Source: Sterolibacterium sp. (GTDB lineage Bacteria; Pseudomonadota; Gammaproteobacteria; Burkholderiales; Rhodocyclaceae). From it: a stretch of 64,000 bases of DNA. The DNA is taken from positions 1-64,000 of the forward strand of contig JAGOVA010000006.1 in assembly GCA_018061005.1 (NCBI GenBank), in the 5' to 3' direction. Below are positions 46,401-54,619 of the stretch, piece by piece. Under the pieces are notes generated by a model. That model had not been told where the DNA came from and searched no databases. It saw only the letters and a list, made by a program, of their open reading frames with translations. Numbering within the stretch: the stretch's first letter is position 1; each line of letters begins with the position of its first letter. The translations under genes and the position numbers were made by a program.

Positions 46401-46479
46401 CTGCGCTGGCCAGCCCGGCTTTGACCAAAAAACGACGTCGGCTTTCCGATACGACTCCCCAAGTGGATCGCTGCCCCAT
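43465..46479 (-). CDS. Second catalytic (alpha2) subunit, steroid C25 dehydrogenase/ethylbenzene dehydrogenase type
   Basis: A ~1004-residue type II DMSO-reductase-family molybdoenzyme. A Tat signal SESRRRFLVKAG lies at residues 11-22. The FS0 [4Fe-4S] ligands are His87, Cys92, Cys96 and Cys131 (GSHGWANCRSACEW ... RGCQKGACY). The likely Mo-ligating Asp is Asp246 in GGSSDEWFLSD, and the bis-MGD segments GSNRFVHSDLMNRSK and HAWEPHQFPNHQS follow. It should hydroxylate a hydrocarbon side chain with water, in the periplasm. It has no beta/gamma of its own and follows the chaperone gene by 157 nt. ATG 46479 has GGGAGAGA; the longer frame lacks support. It is very similar to alpha1, but not identical near the active site. 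Confidence 0.9.
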   Translation of the reverse strand: MGQRSTWGVVSESRRRFLVKAGLASAAGAAINLNLFGCGRSHAPLQHFKGTTAGHFDLGPRTTPKLGNWQDLYRQRWTWDKVVKGSHGWANCRSACEWDLYVKDGIVVREEQSATYEASEPGVPDFNPRGCQKGACYTEVMYGPSRTTVPLKRVGPRGSGQWEKISWEQAIKEIAQKTVDAVTEFGTDTVFQDLGPNFDFGPSTAGRFKFMYQAGSLFADMWGEIGDLNFGATMALGAAQIGGSSDEWFLSDFIVVWMMNPSVTQIPDAHFLYEARYNGTELVVIDPQYSATAIHADQWLPIETGTDAALGLAVARHLFEVNAIDLPFVREQTDLPLLVRLDTGRFLRETDLNSGGNADQLYLWHPQKNAPVFAPGCTGNTTRKLTLDFEAPIDGQWTIKLHDGKEVAIAPVGALLKEHLEPWTFEHTASVTHLHVDQVKKFAEGWAKCQRPMVLSSWGSNRFVHSDLMNRSKILCLMLKGALGKKGTGYQATGIVDMEGFNNAMQMDHEGVRGRLGALLGIMPPADLFQAVLDIVMQRKTEGDVALETEMNYLKHHLCSSDVMESNFKAPGYRAAVVKEHEGMLPRSLESYYQEARQKDWSQGLPRKAPVKVYFSGGANILRRSNMPQYYKTFIWDEMQCIVDINPKYSFTGTQSDYILPAAGWYEKAGIKYTMSYVPYLHYCDVAVPPLGESKGEWEIFWLLTREMERYAKEKNLPVLDGCGRGSNDFKTLHQRYSNQGELGQHDDEKVMKEILHGDATEGMTIEGLKQTGIAKFTSAGKPVAADAINNPDWKGEGVMTTLTRFTVHKEPWPTYSGRITSFIDHPWFIEMREQFPIHKDSPKAGGDYPFQFVSCHARWSIHSTWRDTPMMLRLQRGEPLVYINPIDAERVGVKDFEYVEIFNNYGSVRMRVKVAAMVRPGVAYYYHAWEPHQFPNHQSFKWLIPGLVNPLYMAGGYGQINHAMNRYQPGSAVQDTRIGIRPWHGQATGAHPVKRPEAAATSK

Positions 46480-46636
46480 GTGCTCTCTCCCGATTTTGTT
46501 TGCACGAGCGTGCCGTTGGCGTGATGATGTTGTCATGGAATGAACCATCAACCGCCACAAATCTAACGCTCGTGTTAATTAATAGCAGCTCATCCTACCG
46601 CATTTTGTGCGGGTCTGCACGCAGATGAAAGCGGCA

Positions 46637-47224
46637 TCAACCCATTACGGGTGTAAGGCGCTGGGCTTCCTGCAGATGCTCACGGAACAGGGCGAGCATC
46701 CGGGCGAGTTGGGGTTCTGTCGAGGCGTCAAGTTGTTCCTGCGCCAGATCGAGCCAGGGGAGAAAGTAAGTTTTGACGAGATGCTGAATGATGACCGGTT
46801 CTTCCTGTTCGACGGCCATGGCAAGAATTTCGCAGGCCGGCCCCAGTTGATCCGGTGACAGACGGGCATGCCCCCAGGAGAGTCCCAGATGATCGGCCGC
46901 CCGCATGAAGTCTTCGCGCGCACCGGCACCATCGATGTTCATCAAGGAATGAATCAGCGCAGGAATGGGCGGTTGCGGGATGCCGACCTGAAAGATGTTC
47001 CAGTAGTTGATGCGAATGGCTTCGAAATCCCCCGGCAGCTCCAGCGCTTCCCAGGCGGCTGCACGCAGGTCGTCCTCGGTAAGTGTGCTCCACAACGCAC
47101 TCCAGGCGAGGAAACTGAGGGTCTGCGGGCGCAGTTGATCGGCCATGTTGGCCAGTGCCTCTGCGTCGAACTCCGCGCCGGGGGTGGGCGCGGGTACATC
47201 GTCAGCGATTGCGTCAGACATCAT
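46637..47224 (-). CDS. TorD-family chaperone (delta subunit) for the molybdoenzyme
   Basis: A ~195-residue all-helical protein resembling DmsD/TorD/NarJ-type maturation factors: LSFLAWSALWSTLTEDDLRAA, NYWNIFQVG, DFMRAADHLGLSWGHARLSPDQLGPACEILAMAVEQEE and LVKTYFLPWLDLAQEQLDA. It would hold the alpha subunit for Mo-cofactor insertion and Tat export. ATG 47224 sits next to GAGGG. It lies 33 nt after gamma and is shared by two alpha genes. Confidence 0.85.
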   Translation of the reverse strand: MMSDAIADDVPAPTPGAEFDAEALANMADQLRPQTLSFLAWSALWSTLTEDDLRAAAWEALELPGDFEAIRINYWNIFQVGIPQPPIPALIHSLMNIDGAGAREDFMRAADHLGLSWGHARLSPDQLGPACEILAMAVEQEEPVIIQHLVKTYFLPWLDLAQEQLDASTEPQLARMLALFREHLQEAQRLTPVMG

Positions 47225-47257
47225 CAGACCCTCGTTGTGCAAACAGAATAAGCAAAA

Positions 47258-47803
47258 TCAGGCGATCGGCAGCCAGCCCGGGCTGATCGACTTGAGGCCA
47301 CCCCGATCCTGATGCTCGCCCAGCCAGATGGCAAAACCGACCTGCTTGAACTGGGTGAGCACGGGCCATTCGGCAATATCAAAGCGCACTGTCCAGCGGC
47401 CATTGGCATGTTCAGCCGCGACCGTCCAGTTGGCGGGAGCTTCATTGCGGTGCATGGTGCCCAGGCCTTCCGCCTGCATGCGCCAGGGGCGCTCGCGGTC
47501 GGCTTTCCACAGCAGCCCTTCCACCGGGTCTTCCTTCGAGCCCATGGTGATCCATTGGGCGTTTTCGGTGGCCGGCACCAGCAGGGCGCAGCAATCGAGA
47601 AACTTGTCGGTTTCCCGCGCAATGCTCTTGACAGGGTTGGGGCAAGGCCAGGAGAGCGTGACCGTCCAGCCCTTGTCGGCAGGGTCGATCGTCAATTCGG
47701 CCTGGGGAATGCCCGGCGTGGTGCGGTCGGCATAGGCTTTGGCGATGTAGCCGCCGGGCTGGGGTGCGGTCGGTGCCGCGATCAGGGCAACTGTCTTTTT
47801 CAT
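47258..47803 (-). CDS. Heme-b gamma subunit of the molybdoenzyme
   Basis: A 181-residue subunit like EbdC/S25dC. The Ig-like fold includes GYIAKAYADRTTPGIPQAELTI and GWTVTLSWPCPNPV. WITMGSKEDPVEGLLWKAD holds Met87, and Lys153 or Lys171 could be the second axial ligand (Met/Lys heme b in this family). No signal peptide is evident, consistent with co-export with the Tat-bearing alpha subunit. It passes electrons from beta to the outside acceptor. Confidence 0.85.
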   Translation of the reverse strand: MKKTVALIAAPTAPQPGGYIAKAYADRTTPGIPQAELTIDPADKGWTVTLSWPCPNPVKSIARETDKFLDCCALLVPATENAQWITMGSKEDPVEGLLWKADRERPWRMQAEGLGTMHRNEAPANWTVAAEHANGRWTVRFDIAEWPVLTQFKQVGFAIWLGEHQDRGGLKSISPGWLPIA

Positions 47804-47826
47804 GGGAGTGTTCCTTCGCGGTCAGA

Positions 47827-48882
47827 TCAGTGATGTTCGCCAAATACTTCGCGCTGCTGCGGGGCGAGCTTGAAGTTGTCGTTCCAGTTGTAGGCAATGA
47901 GCAGATCCATCAGTTCGCTCTTTTCGCCGCGTTTTTTCTTGTCGCGCTCGGCGTGCAGGATGTCGAGCACTTCCTTGACGCGCGGGCCGAACAACGATTC
48001 GAGATAGGCCAGCGGAATCCGCGACTCATCCAGCGGGCGACCGGTAGCATCCATTTTTGGCGGGCTCATCGGCGGGACGTAGAACACATTCGGCTCCAGA
48101 CCCCATTCGCCGTGCAGCGGCAGGGCGACCTTGTATTTTTCGACCAGCTTCCAGATCGGGCCTTCCTGGTCATCGCGGTAGCCGACGAAACGCAGACGGC
48201 CGGGGCACTGACGGGCACAGGCCGGCGCCACACCTTCTTCCACACGCGGCGCGCAGAAAATGCACTTGGCCGAAACCTGACGGACGTGGTCGAAATACAC
48301 CTTTTTGTACGGGCAGGCTTCCACACAGAAACGGTAGCCGTGGCAGCGATCCTGATTCACCAGCACGATGCCGTCATGCTCACGCTTTTCAATCGCGCCG
48401 CGCGGGCAGGCATCCTTGCAGGCCGGATGCGTGCAGTGGTTGCACAGGCGGGGCAGATAGAAGTAATGGTTGTCTTTCGGGTACTGGCCTTCACCGACAT
48501 CTTCGTCGAAGTTCGGCCCCCACTTCACTTCTTCTTTGGGTTTGATCCAGACCTTGACGGCCTGACCGGTGGATGCCAGTGCGTCCTTGTGGTTGAAGCT
48601 CCAGGAGCGACCATAGCCGCTGTCGAGGTTAGGGATCTGTCCGCGCTTGACTTCACCCTTGTCGGTGCGCCCGCCAATTTGCGGATAATTGGCCGGGTAA
48701 CCTTTGCCAGGCAGCGTTTCGACGCTGTTCCAGTAGGCGTAATCGGTTCCCGGGTCGGTGTTCCACATTTTTTTGCAGGCGATGCTGCAGGTGTGGCAAC
48801 CCAGACACTTGTTAAGATCCAGGATCATCGAAACCTGACGCTGGGCGGGTGTTTTTGCGGGCGTGGGCGTTTGTGTGCTCAT
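47827..48882 (-). CDS. Iron-sulfur beta subunit of the molybdoenzyme
   Basis: A 351-residue ferredoxin-like electron-transfer subunit (NarH/EbdB type). Four Cys groups are visible: KCLGCHTCSIACKKMW, CNHCTHPACKDACPRGAI, DRCHGYRFCVEACPYKKVYF, KCIFC ... PACARQCPGRL. These suit one [3Fe-4S] and three [4Fe-4S] clusters; Trp/Tyr replaces a Cys in one group as in the family. No signal peptide. 37 nt after alpha1. Confidence 0.93.
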   Translation of the reverse strand: MSTQTPTPAKTPAQRQVSMILDLNKCLGCHTCSIACKKMWNTDPGTDYAYWNSVETLPGKGYPANYPQIGGRTDKGEVKRGQIPNLDSGYGRSWSFNHKDALASTGQAVKVWIKPKEEVKWGPNFDEDVGEGQYPKDNHYFYLPRLCNHCTHPACKDACPRGAIEKREHDGIVLVNQDRCHGYRFCVEACPYKKVYFDHVRQVSAKCIFCAPRVEEGVAPACARQCPGRLRFVGYRDDQEGPIWKLVEKYKVALPLHGEWGLEPNVFYVPPMSPPKMDATGRPLDESRIPLAYLESLFGPRVKEVLDILHAERDKKKRGEKSELMDLLIAYNWNDNFKLAPQQREVFGEHH

Positions 48883-48919
48883 CGTATCTTCCTCCTGTTC
48901 GTTTCAATATGCCCGTCAC

Positions 48920-51900
48920 TCACAGGGGCTGTTTTGAATGCTTGTCGATGCTGGCTTGCTCTTCGGCCGTCACTACCACCGGCTTGATCCCCGTGGCCTG
49001 ACCCGTCCAGGGCTTGATGCCGATGCGCGTATCCTGCACGGCACTGCCCGGCTGGAAGCGGTTGAGTGCGTGATTGATGTGGCCATAGCCTCCGGCATAG
49101 TGCAGCGGCTGCACCAGACCCGGAATCAGGTTTTTGTAGGATTCGTGGTTGGCGAACTGATGCGGTTCCCAGGCGTGGTAGTAGTAAGCCACGCCAGGAC
49201 GCACCATCGCCGTGACCTTGAGGCGCATGCGAATAGAGCCGTAGTTGTTGTGCACTTCGACGTATTCGAAATCCTTGACGCCAACTTTCGCGGCATCGGT
49301 GGGATTCAGATAGACCAGCGGTTCGCCGCGTTGCAGGCGCAGCATCATCGGCGTGTCGCGCCAGGTCGAGTGGATTGACCAGCGGGCGTGGCAGCTGACA
49401 AATATGAACGGATAGTCGCCGCCGGCCTTGGGGCTGTCCTTGTGATTGGCGAACTGTTCGTGCGCTTCGATGAACCAGGGGTGGTCAATGAAGCTGGAGA
49501 TGCGGCCGCTATAGGTCGGCCAGGGCTCTTTGTGCACCGTGAAGCGCGTCATCGTGGTGAGTACGCCCTCGCCCTTCCAGTCCGGATTATTGAGTGCGGT
49601 GGCCTGGACATTCTTGCCTGTCCCCGTGTATTTCGCGATGCCCGTCTGGCGCAGACCTTCAACGGTCATGCCTTTGGTGGATTCGGACTGCAGGATTTCT
49701 TCGGTGACCTTGTCCTGATCATGCTGCCCCAGGTCACCCTGGTTGGTGTAGCGCTGATGGATGGTCTTCATATCGATCGTGCCACGACCGCAGCCGTCCA
49801 AAATCGGCTGGTTCTTTGCCTTGGCGTAACGCTCCATTTCCTGCGTCAGCAGCCAGTAGATTTCCCATTCGCCCTTGCTTTCGGCCAGCGGTGGCACGGC
49901 GGCATCGCAGTAATGTAGGTAAGGAACGTAGGACATCGTATATTTGATGCCGGTTTTTTCATACCAGCCGGCAGACGGCAGGATGTAGTCCGCCTGGGTG
50001 CCGGTGTAGGAATACTTCGGATTGACGTCGACGATGCACTCCATCTGATCCCAGATATGGGCTTTCAGAAACTGCGGCATGTTGTTGCGCCGCAGCAGGT
50101 TGGAGCCACCGCTGAAGAAGACTTTCGGCGGTGCCTTGCGTGGCAGACCCGGTGCCCAGCCCTTGTCGTGTGCTTCCTTGTAGTACTCGTCCAGGTCGTG
50201 TGGGTAGAGGCCTTTTTGTTCCTTGTTGAGTGCAGCGCGATAGCCATCGGATTTCAGGTTTACCTCAACCACATCGCTGGTGCACAGCTTGGTACGCAGG
50301 TAGTTGTTTTCACCTTCGAGTGCCACATCGCCTTCAGTCTTGCGCTTCTTGATGATATCGACGACGGCGTTGAACAATTCTTTGGGCGGCATGGCATTGA
50401 GCATCACCGCCAGACGGCCGGTCATGCCACTCTTTTCCATCTGCATGGCATTGCCAAAGCCGTCCAGATCCACCCAGCCAGTGGCCTGATAGCCCGCGCC
50501 CTTCTTACCCATGGCACCTTTGAGCATCAGCAACAGCAGCTTGGTGCGGTTCATCAGGTCGGAATGGACGTAGCGGTTCGAGCCCCAGGAAGACAGCACC
50601 ATCGGCCGTTGTGCCTTCGCCCAGCCTTCGGCAAACTTTTTGATCTGGTCGATATGCAGATGGGTGACTTTGGCGGCATGCTCGAACGTCCACGAATCGA
50701 GATGTTCTTTCAGCATCGCGCCCACCGGAACGACACCGACTTCTTTGCCATCGGCCAGTTTGACCTTCCATTGGCCATCGATGGGCGGCTCGAAGTCGAG
50801 CTTGAGATTACGCGTGGTGTTGTTCAGGCAGCCCGGTGCGGGCACAGGGGCGTTTTTCTGCGGATGCCACATGTAAAGCTGGTCGGCATTGCCGCCATTG
50901 ACCATCTCGGACTCACGCAGGAAGCGACCGGTATCCAGCCGCGCCAGCAGCGGCAGATCGGTCTGTTCGCGGATGTAGGGCAGGTCGATCGCGCCGGTTT
51001 CCAGCAGATGACGGGCGACCGCCAGGCCGAGTGCGGCATCGGTGCCGGATTCGAGCGGCAGCCACTGGTCGGCGTGGATGGCGGTGGCGGAGTATTGCGG
51101 GTCGATGACGACCAGCTCGGTGCCGTTGTAACGCGCTTCGTAAAGGAAGTGGGCATCGGGGATTTGTGTCACCGAAGGGTTCATCATCCAGACGATGATG
51201 AAGTCCGACAAAAACCATTCATCCGAGGAGCCGCCGAGGTGGGCCGCCCCTGTGGTGATCGAAGCGCCGACGTTCAAGTCGCCGATTTCTGCCCAGTTGT
51301 CGGCGAAAACCCCGCCGGCCATGAACTGGAACTTGAAGCGTCCGGCGGTACTGGCGCCGAAGTCGAAGTTGGGCCCCAGATCCTGATAGATCGTGTCCGT
51401 CCCCCATTTTTCGGCAGCATCGACGGTCTTCTGGGCGATTTCCTTCATCGCCTGTTCCCAGGAGATTTTTTCCCACTTGCCCGAGCCGCGTGAGCCGACG
51501 CGTTTCAGGGGAACGGTGGTTCGCGACGGGCCGTACATGACCTCGGTATAGCAGGCACCTTTCTGGCAGCCGCGCGGATTGAAGTCGGGAATCCCCGGTT
51601 CGGAAGCCTCGTAGGTGGCGGACTGTTCTTCACGCACCACCACGCCGTCCTTGACGTACAGATCCCATTCGCAGGCTGAACGGCAGTTCGCCCAGCCGTG
51701 CGAACCTTTAGCGACTTTGTCCCAGGTCCAGCGCTGGCGGTAGAGATCCTGCCAGTTGCCCAGTTTGGGGGCGGTGCGAGGCCCCAGATCGAAGCGACCG
51801 CTGGCAGTCGTTCCCTTGAAATGTTGCAGCGGTGCGCGACCACAGCCAAACAGGCTGAGTGCGGCACCGGCCGCGCTGGCTGCACCCGCCATGACGAGAA

Positions 51901-51949
51901 ACTTGCGTCGGCTGGCCGAGGCAATACCGGTTTTGATGAGATTACCCAT
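48920..51949 (-). CDS. Catalytic alpha1 subunit, steroid C25 dehydrogenase/ethylbenzene dehydrogenase type
   Basis: A 1009-residue type II DMSO-reductase-family subunit. Tat motif ASRRKFLVMAG at residues 12-22 followed by an Ala-rich h-region. FS0 ligands are His84, Cys89, Cys93 and Cys128. The likely Mo ligand is Asp243 (GGSSDEWFLSD). Typical downstream signatures: TQIPDAHFLYEARYNGTELV, SSWGSNRYVHSDLMNRTKL, RWSIHSTWRDTPMML. The best family match from memory is the alpha subunit of steroid C25 dehydrogenase, which hydroxylates the tertiary C25 of cholesterol-type side chains with water as oxygen source; ethylbenzene or other alkyl hydroxylases are alternatives. It heads the alpha-beta-gamma-delta-alpha2 operon. 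Confidence 0.93.
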   Translation of the reverse strand: MGNLIKTGIASASRRKFLVMAGAASAAGAALSLFGCGRAPLQHFKGTTASGRFDLGPRTAPKLGNWQDLYRQRWTWDKVAKGSHGWANCRSACEWDLYVKDGVVVREEQSATYEASEPGIPDFNPRGCQKGACYTEVMYGPSRTTVPLKRVGSRGSGKWEKISWEQAMKEIAQKTVDAAEKWGTDTIYQDLGPNFDFGASTAGRFKFQFMAGGVFADNWAEIGDLNVGASITTGAAHLGGSSDEWFLSDFIIVWMMNPSVTQIPDAHFLYEARYNGTELVVIDPQYSATAIHADQWLPLESGTDAALGLAVARHLLETGAIDLPYIREQTDLPLLARLDTGRFLRESEMVNGGNADQLYMWHPQKNAPVPAPGCLNNTTRNLKLDFEPPIDGQWKVKLADGKEVGVVPVGAMLKEHLDSWTFEHAAKVTHLHIDQIKKFAEGWAKAQRPMVLSSWGSNRYVHSDLMNRTKLLLLMLKGAMGKKGAGYQATGWVDLDGFGNAMQMEKSGMTGRLAVMLNAMPPKELFNAVVDIIKKRKTEGDVALEGENNYLRTKLCTSDVVEVNLKSDGYRAALNKEQKGLYPHDLDEYYKEAHDKGWAPGLPRKAPPKVFFSGGSNLLRRNNMPQFLKAHIWDQMECIVDVNPKYSYTGTQADYILPSAGWYEKTGIKYTMSYVPYLHYCDAAVPPLAESKGEWEIYWLLTQEMERYAKAKNQPILDGCGRGTIDMKTIHQRYTNQGDLGQHDQDKVTEEILQSESTKGMTVEGLRQTGIAKYTGTGKNVQATALNNPDWKGEGVLTTMTRFTVHKEPWPTYSGRISSFIDHPWFIEAHEQFANHKDSPKAGGDYPFIFVSCHARWSIHSTWRDTPMMLRLQRGEPLVYLNPTDAAKVGVKDFEYVEVHNNYGSIRMRLKVTAMVRPGVAYYYHAWEPHQFANHESYKNLIPGLVQPLHYAGGYGHINHALNRFQPGSAVQDTRIGIKPWTGQATGIKPVVVTAEEQASIDKHSKQPL

Positions 51950-52007
51950 GGATCACTCCTGATGGTTACGGTGCCGAACGGATATCGGCGGGCGCTTGAA
52001 AGTCCAA

Positions 52008-52046
52008 CAGCCCGCAGGCCATGAAAGGATCATGGTTTGCGGGCTG
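52008..52046 (-). promoter_or_regulatory. Leader hairpin upstream of the molybdoenzyme operon
   Basis: CAGCCCGCA (52008-52016) pairs with TGCGGGCTG (52038-52046), with an inner CCATG/CATGG stem around AAAGGAT. It is 59 nt before the alpha1 start and has no T-run after it on the - strand. It may attenuate, stabilise the mRNA or stop transcription from the small upstream gene. Confidence 0.45.
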
Positions 52047-52077
52047 CACTCATATGAAGAATGAGGAAGAAAGCGGG

Positions 52078-52106
52078 ATTGTACTAGGCCGACCGGATGC
52101 TCACCA
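52078..52106 (-). promoter_or_regulatory. Possible promoter of the molybdoenzyme operon
   Basis: On the - strand TACAAT (52083-52078) is a good -10, but at 17 nt the -35 is only TGGTGA. The transcript would have a ~120-nt leader containing the hairpin at 52008-52046. No ModE-like box is seen here. Confidence 0.35.
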
Positions 52107-52141
52107 GCAGGCGCGGTATGCTGCTGCCTAATTTGGGCAGT

Positions 52142-52390
52142 TCAGGATAGTACGCTTTCAATGACTTCGCCGGGAATGCTTTGCTGCTGCAGGCAGGAGG
52201 CCAGAAATCCCCAGGCAATCGGCGGCAGGCTGTAGCGATGGGCGAGGCGGCGTGCCTGGGCGGACTGCCCGGCCTGAATGGCCGCACTTAGTTGGTTGGC
52301 CAGTTGGCGCAGTTGGGGCACGAGGCTCGGACGCTGGGCAGCAGCCGGGGCGTTCGTGTTTTGATGAAATGCCAGAGCCAGGGGTTGCAT
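52142..52390 (-). CDS. Small uncharacterised helical protein
   Basis: An 82-residue frame with a good GGAGAA site 5 nt before the ATG. It is predicted mostly helical (LRQLANQLSAAIQAGQSAQARRLAHRYSL, longer than one motif) with Gln/Ala-rich composition and ends IPGEVIESVLS. It lies in the same direction, upstream of the molybdoenzyme operon. No family recognised; it could be spurious. Confidence 0.45.
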   Translation of the reverse strand: MQPLALAFHQNTNAPAAAQRPSLVPQLRQLANQLSAAIQAGQSAQARRLAHRYSLPPIAWGFLASCLQQQSIPGEVIESVLS

Positions 52391-52830
52391 TGTCGTTCTC
52401 CATGATCGCCGGTGTGCGGTACTTTGCCTTTTTGCGGAGGCTGTGCTGCTGAGTATTTCTACGGTCAGCGGAGCGAAGAACTTTAATGGCAGATGGCCGG
52501 GTGCTCTGTGAATAAATTCACGGCATGTCGCGATTTGTGGTGGAAATACACCACTTTCGTACTACGGCAGGGGGTGGGCAGGCCGCTCTGCCGAAAGTGG
52601 CGATACACTCCCCCTTGCGGTACGGGCGGGCGTGATCTGGCATGGATTATTGATTGCGTTGCGGGAACCCTATTGATATAGTTAAAAGCCGGTAGCTCAT
52701 GTGATGATGAATGGATGCGTTTCATCGAGTGCTGCTGCGGCAGATATTCTCGTGTTCAGAATGTTTCCTGAATGCACTGAGATGCATTTTGATTTTTAAG
52801 AATAATTAAGTCTTACTTGGAGATTCCCTC
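52391..52830. other. Intergenic region with nested inverted repeats
   Basis: 440 bases without a supported gene. GTGGTG-GAAATA-CACCAC (52537-52554) overlaps a second structure: CCACTTTCG (52551-52559) with CGAAAGTGG (52592-52600), enclosing GGCAG/CTGCC. The last 100 bases are AT-rich leader to the chemoreceptor gene with GGAGATT as ribosome site. No clear sigma-70 or sigma-28 promoter was found. Confidence 0.5.
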
Positions 52831-54429
52831 ATGTCCATCGGCAAACGCCTGGCCATACTTGTGATTGTGACGCTGCTGGCTCTGGTGGGCTCGGGGCTGT
52901 ACGGTGTGCTGCAACTGAAAGGTCTTCAGAGTCACTTCAATGAAGTCAATGAGCGATCGGTGCCTTCCTTGATGGCGATGGGTCGGGTGAACGATCAGTT
53001 CAAGGAAGCGCGAGCCTTGTTGCTGGCGCTCCTGATGGAAGATGACCCGGATTTGCGTAAGGCGTTCGCACAAAAGATTACGGAAACCAAGGGCTCGTTG
53101 AAGAATGCCGCTGCGGCCTTCAACCAGATTCCCGGTGCGGAAGAAGCCGCCAAGGCCATGACACCGATCGCAGAGGGTTACGACAAGGCGATCGACGATG
53201 TGCTGGCGGTGGCAGACAAAAAGGATATGGCGCAACTGGCCTTGTATACCAAGGTGGTTCCAGCTGAAAAAACGTTCTCCACTTTCCTTGAAAAATCCCA
53301 GTTGCAACTGGTTGAAAACCAGAAGCGTCTGCGCGAACAGGTGGCAACCAGCAGTTCGCGGTCGATCAGTGTTTATGTGGTGGTTCTTGTGACGGCGGCA
53401 TTGCTGGTGGCTTTCATGGGCATCATGCTGCATCGTTCGGTGATGGGGTCGCTCAACGAGATGACGCGGGCGATGAAGAATGCGGCCACGAACCTCGATT
53501 TCCGTCAGCGTGTTGAGGTGAAGTCGCAGGACGAGGTGGGGGTTGCCGTGCAGGCCTTCAACAGCTTGCTGGATACGGTGCAGGCCAGTTTGCGTGAGAT
53601 CGCCGGTTCAATGGCCACACTGAGTGCGGCAACTTCCCGGCTGACTCATACAACCCAGGAAATCCAGAGTATTTCAGAGAAAACCAGCGAATCTTCCTCG
53701 ACTGTTTCATCCACGGTGCAGCAGGTGACGGTCAGCATCAATCATGTGGCCAGCCAGACGGAGCAGGCCGAAGCACTTGCGCGTGAGTCCGGTCACCAGG
53801 CTTCTGCCGGCGGTGAGGTGATTCAGGACACCATCGAGCAGATACGTTCAATTGCTGGTACGGTGCATTCGGCGGCAGAAGGGATCAATGAGTTGCGGAG
53901 CCAGATCACCAGTATTTCTTCGGTAGTCAATGTGATTCGTGAGGTGGCCGATCAAACCAACCTGCTAGCACTGAACGCGGCCATTGAAGCGGCGCGTGCG
54001 GGCGAGCAAGGGCGTGGTTTTGCGGTGGTGGCCGATGAGGTTCGCAAGCTGGCCGAGCGCACGGCAACGTCAACCCAGGAAATTTCGACTTTGATTCATG
54101 CCATCCAGCAAAGTGCGACGGCCGCCGTGGATACCATGCAGGTGGTTGTCGAGAAGGTGGAGGATGGGGTGGGCAATGCCAGCACGGCCATCAATGCCCT
54201 GAGTGGCATCCGGGCGAGTTCGGACAAGGTGGTGTTTACCGTTTCTGAAATTGCGGCAGCCATCCGCGAGCAGAGTACGGCAACCTCTTACATTTCCGAG
54301 CAATTCCAGCGCATCGCCAATATTTCCGAAGAGGCGCGTAAAACGGTTTCGGATACCTCGCAAAGCACCCAGGAGCTTGAGCAACTGGCAATTCGCGTCA
54401 ATGATGCAGTCAAGCGTTACCGGATTTAA
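52831..54429 (+). CDS. Membrane methyl-accepting chemotaxis protein
   Basis: A 532-residue chemoreceptor. TM1 (about 8-30, [20 protein letters not shown]), a helical four-helix-bundle periplasmic domain (residues ~32-185), TM2 (about 186-210, [19 protein letters not shown]) and HAMP ([25 protein letters not shown]) lead to the MCP signalling domain with [41 protein letters not shown]. No CheR/CheB pentapeptide at the C-terminus. Ligand unknown. Confidence 0.94.
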   Translation: MSIGKRLAILVIVTLLALVGSGLYGVLQLKGLQSHFNEVNERSVPSLMAMGRVNDQFKEARALLLALLMEDDPDLRKAFAQKITETKGSLKNAAAAFNQIPGAEEAAKAMTPIAEGYDKAIDDVLAVADKKDMAQLALYTKVVPAEKTFSTFLEKSQLQLVENQKRLREQVATSSSRSISVYVVVLVTAALLVAFMGIMLHRSVMGSLNEMTRAMKNAATNLDFRQRVEVKSQDEVGVAVQAFNSLLDTVQASLREIAGSMATLSAATSRLTHTTQEIQSISEKTSESSSTVSSTVQQVTVSINHVASQTEQAEALARESGHQASAGGEVIQDTIEQIRSIAGTVHSAAEGINELRSQITSISSVVNVIREVADQTNLLALNAAIEAARAGEQGRGFAVVADEVRKLAERTATSTQEISTLIHAIQQSATAAVDTMQVVVEKVEDGVGNASTAINALSGIRASSDKVVFTVSEIAAAIREQSTATSYISEQFQRIANISEEARKTVSDTSQSTQELEQLAIRVNDAVKRYRI

Positions 54430-54437
54430 CCGGTTTT

Positions 54438-54462
54438 AGCGGTTTCAGCGGTGACAACCGCT
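54438..54462 (+). repeat. Competing hairpins after the chemoreceptor gene
   Basis: AGCGGTT (54438-54444) can pair with AACCGCT (54456-54462). Alternatively AGCGGT (54447-54452) pairs with ACCGCT (54457-54462) over GACA. They start 8 nt after the stop, without an immediate T-run; probably a weak terminator. Confidence 0.4.
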
Positions 54463-54619
54463 TCAGCGGCGCGTGTGCTTTTCACGCAGTATCTGCCGGT
54501 CTTTGCATCCGACTGTCCAAATGATGGCAGTCGGGTAGAATGCGCCGGGCAAAACAACCGAGCGAACATTTTCAAATGTTTTTCTTAGTCGAATCAAGCA
54601 CTGACGGCGGTTGCCTATT

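Noticed and set aside
44671-46524. 617-residue + strand frame opposite alpha2, and a similar one at 50057-51493 opposite alpha1
   Set aside because: Antisense mirrors of two paralogous genes; their similarity to each other merely reflects the paralogy.
46598-46612. CCGCA-TTTTG-TGCGG hairpin between chaperone and alpha2 genes as a terminator
   Set aside because: Only 5 bp and without a T-run on the - strand; too weak to call.
52640-52660. Possible sigma-54 site (TGG...TTGC with correct GG-N10-GC spacing)
   Set aside because: Only the invariant bases match; it is about 170 nt from the chemoreceptor start and no enhancer-like site was seen.
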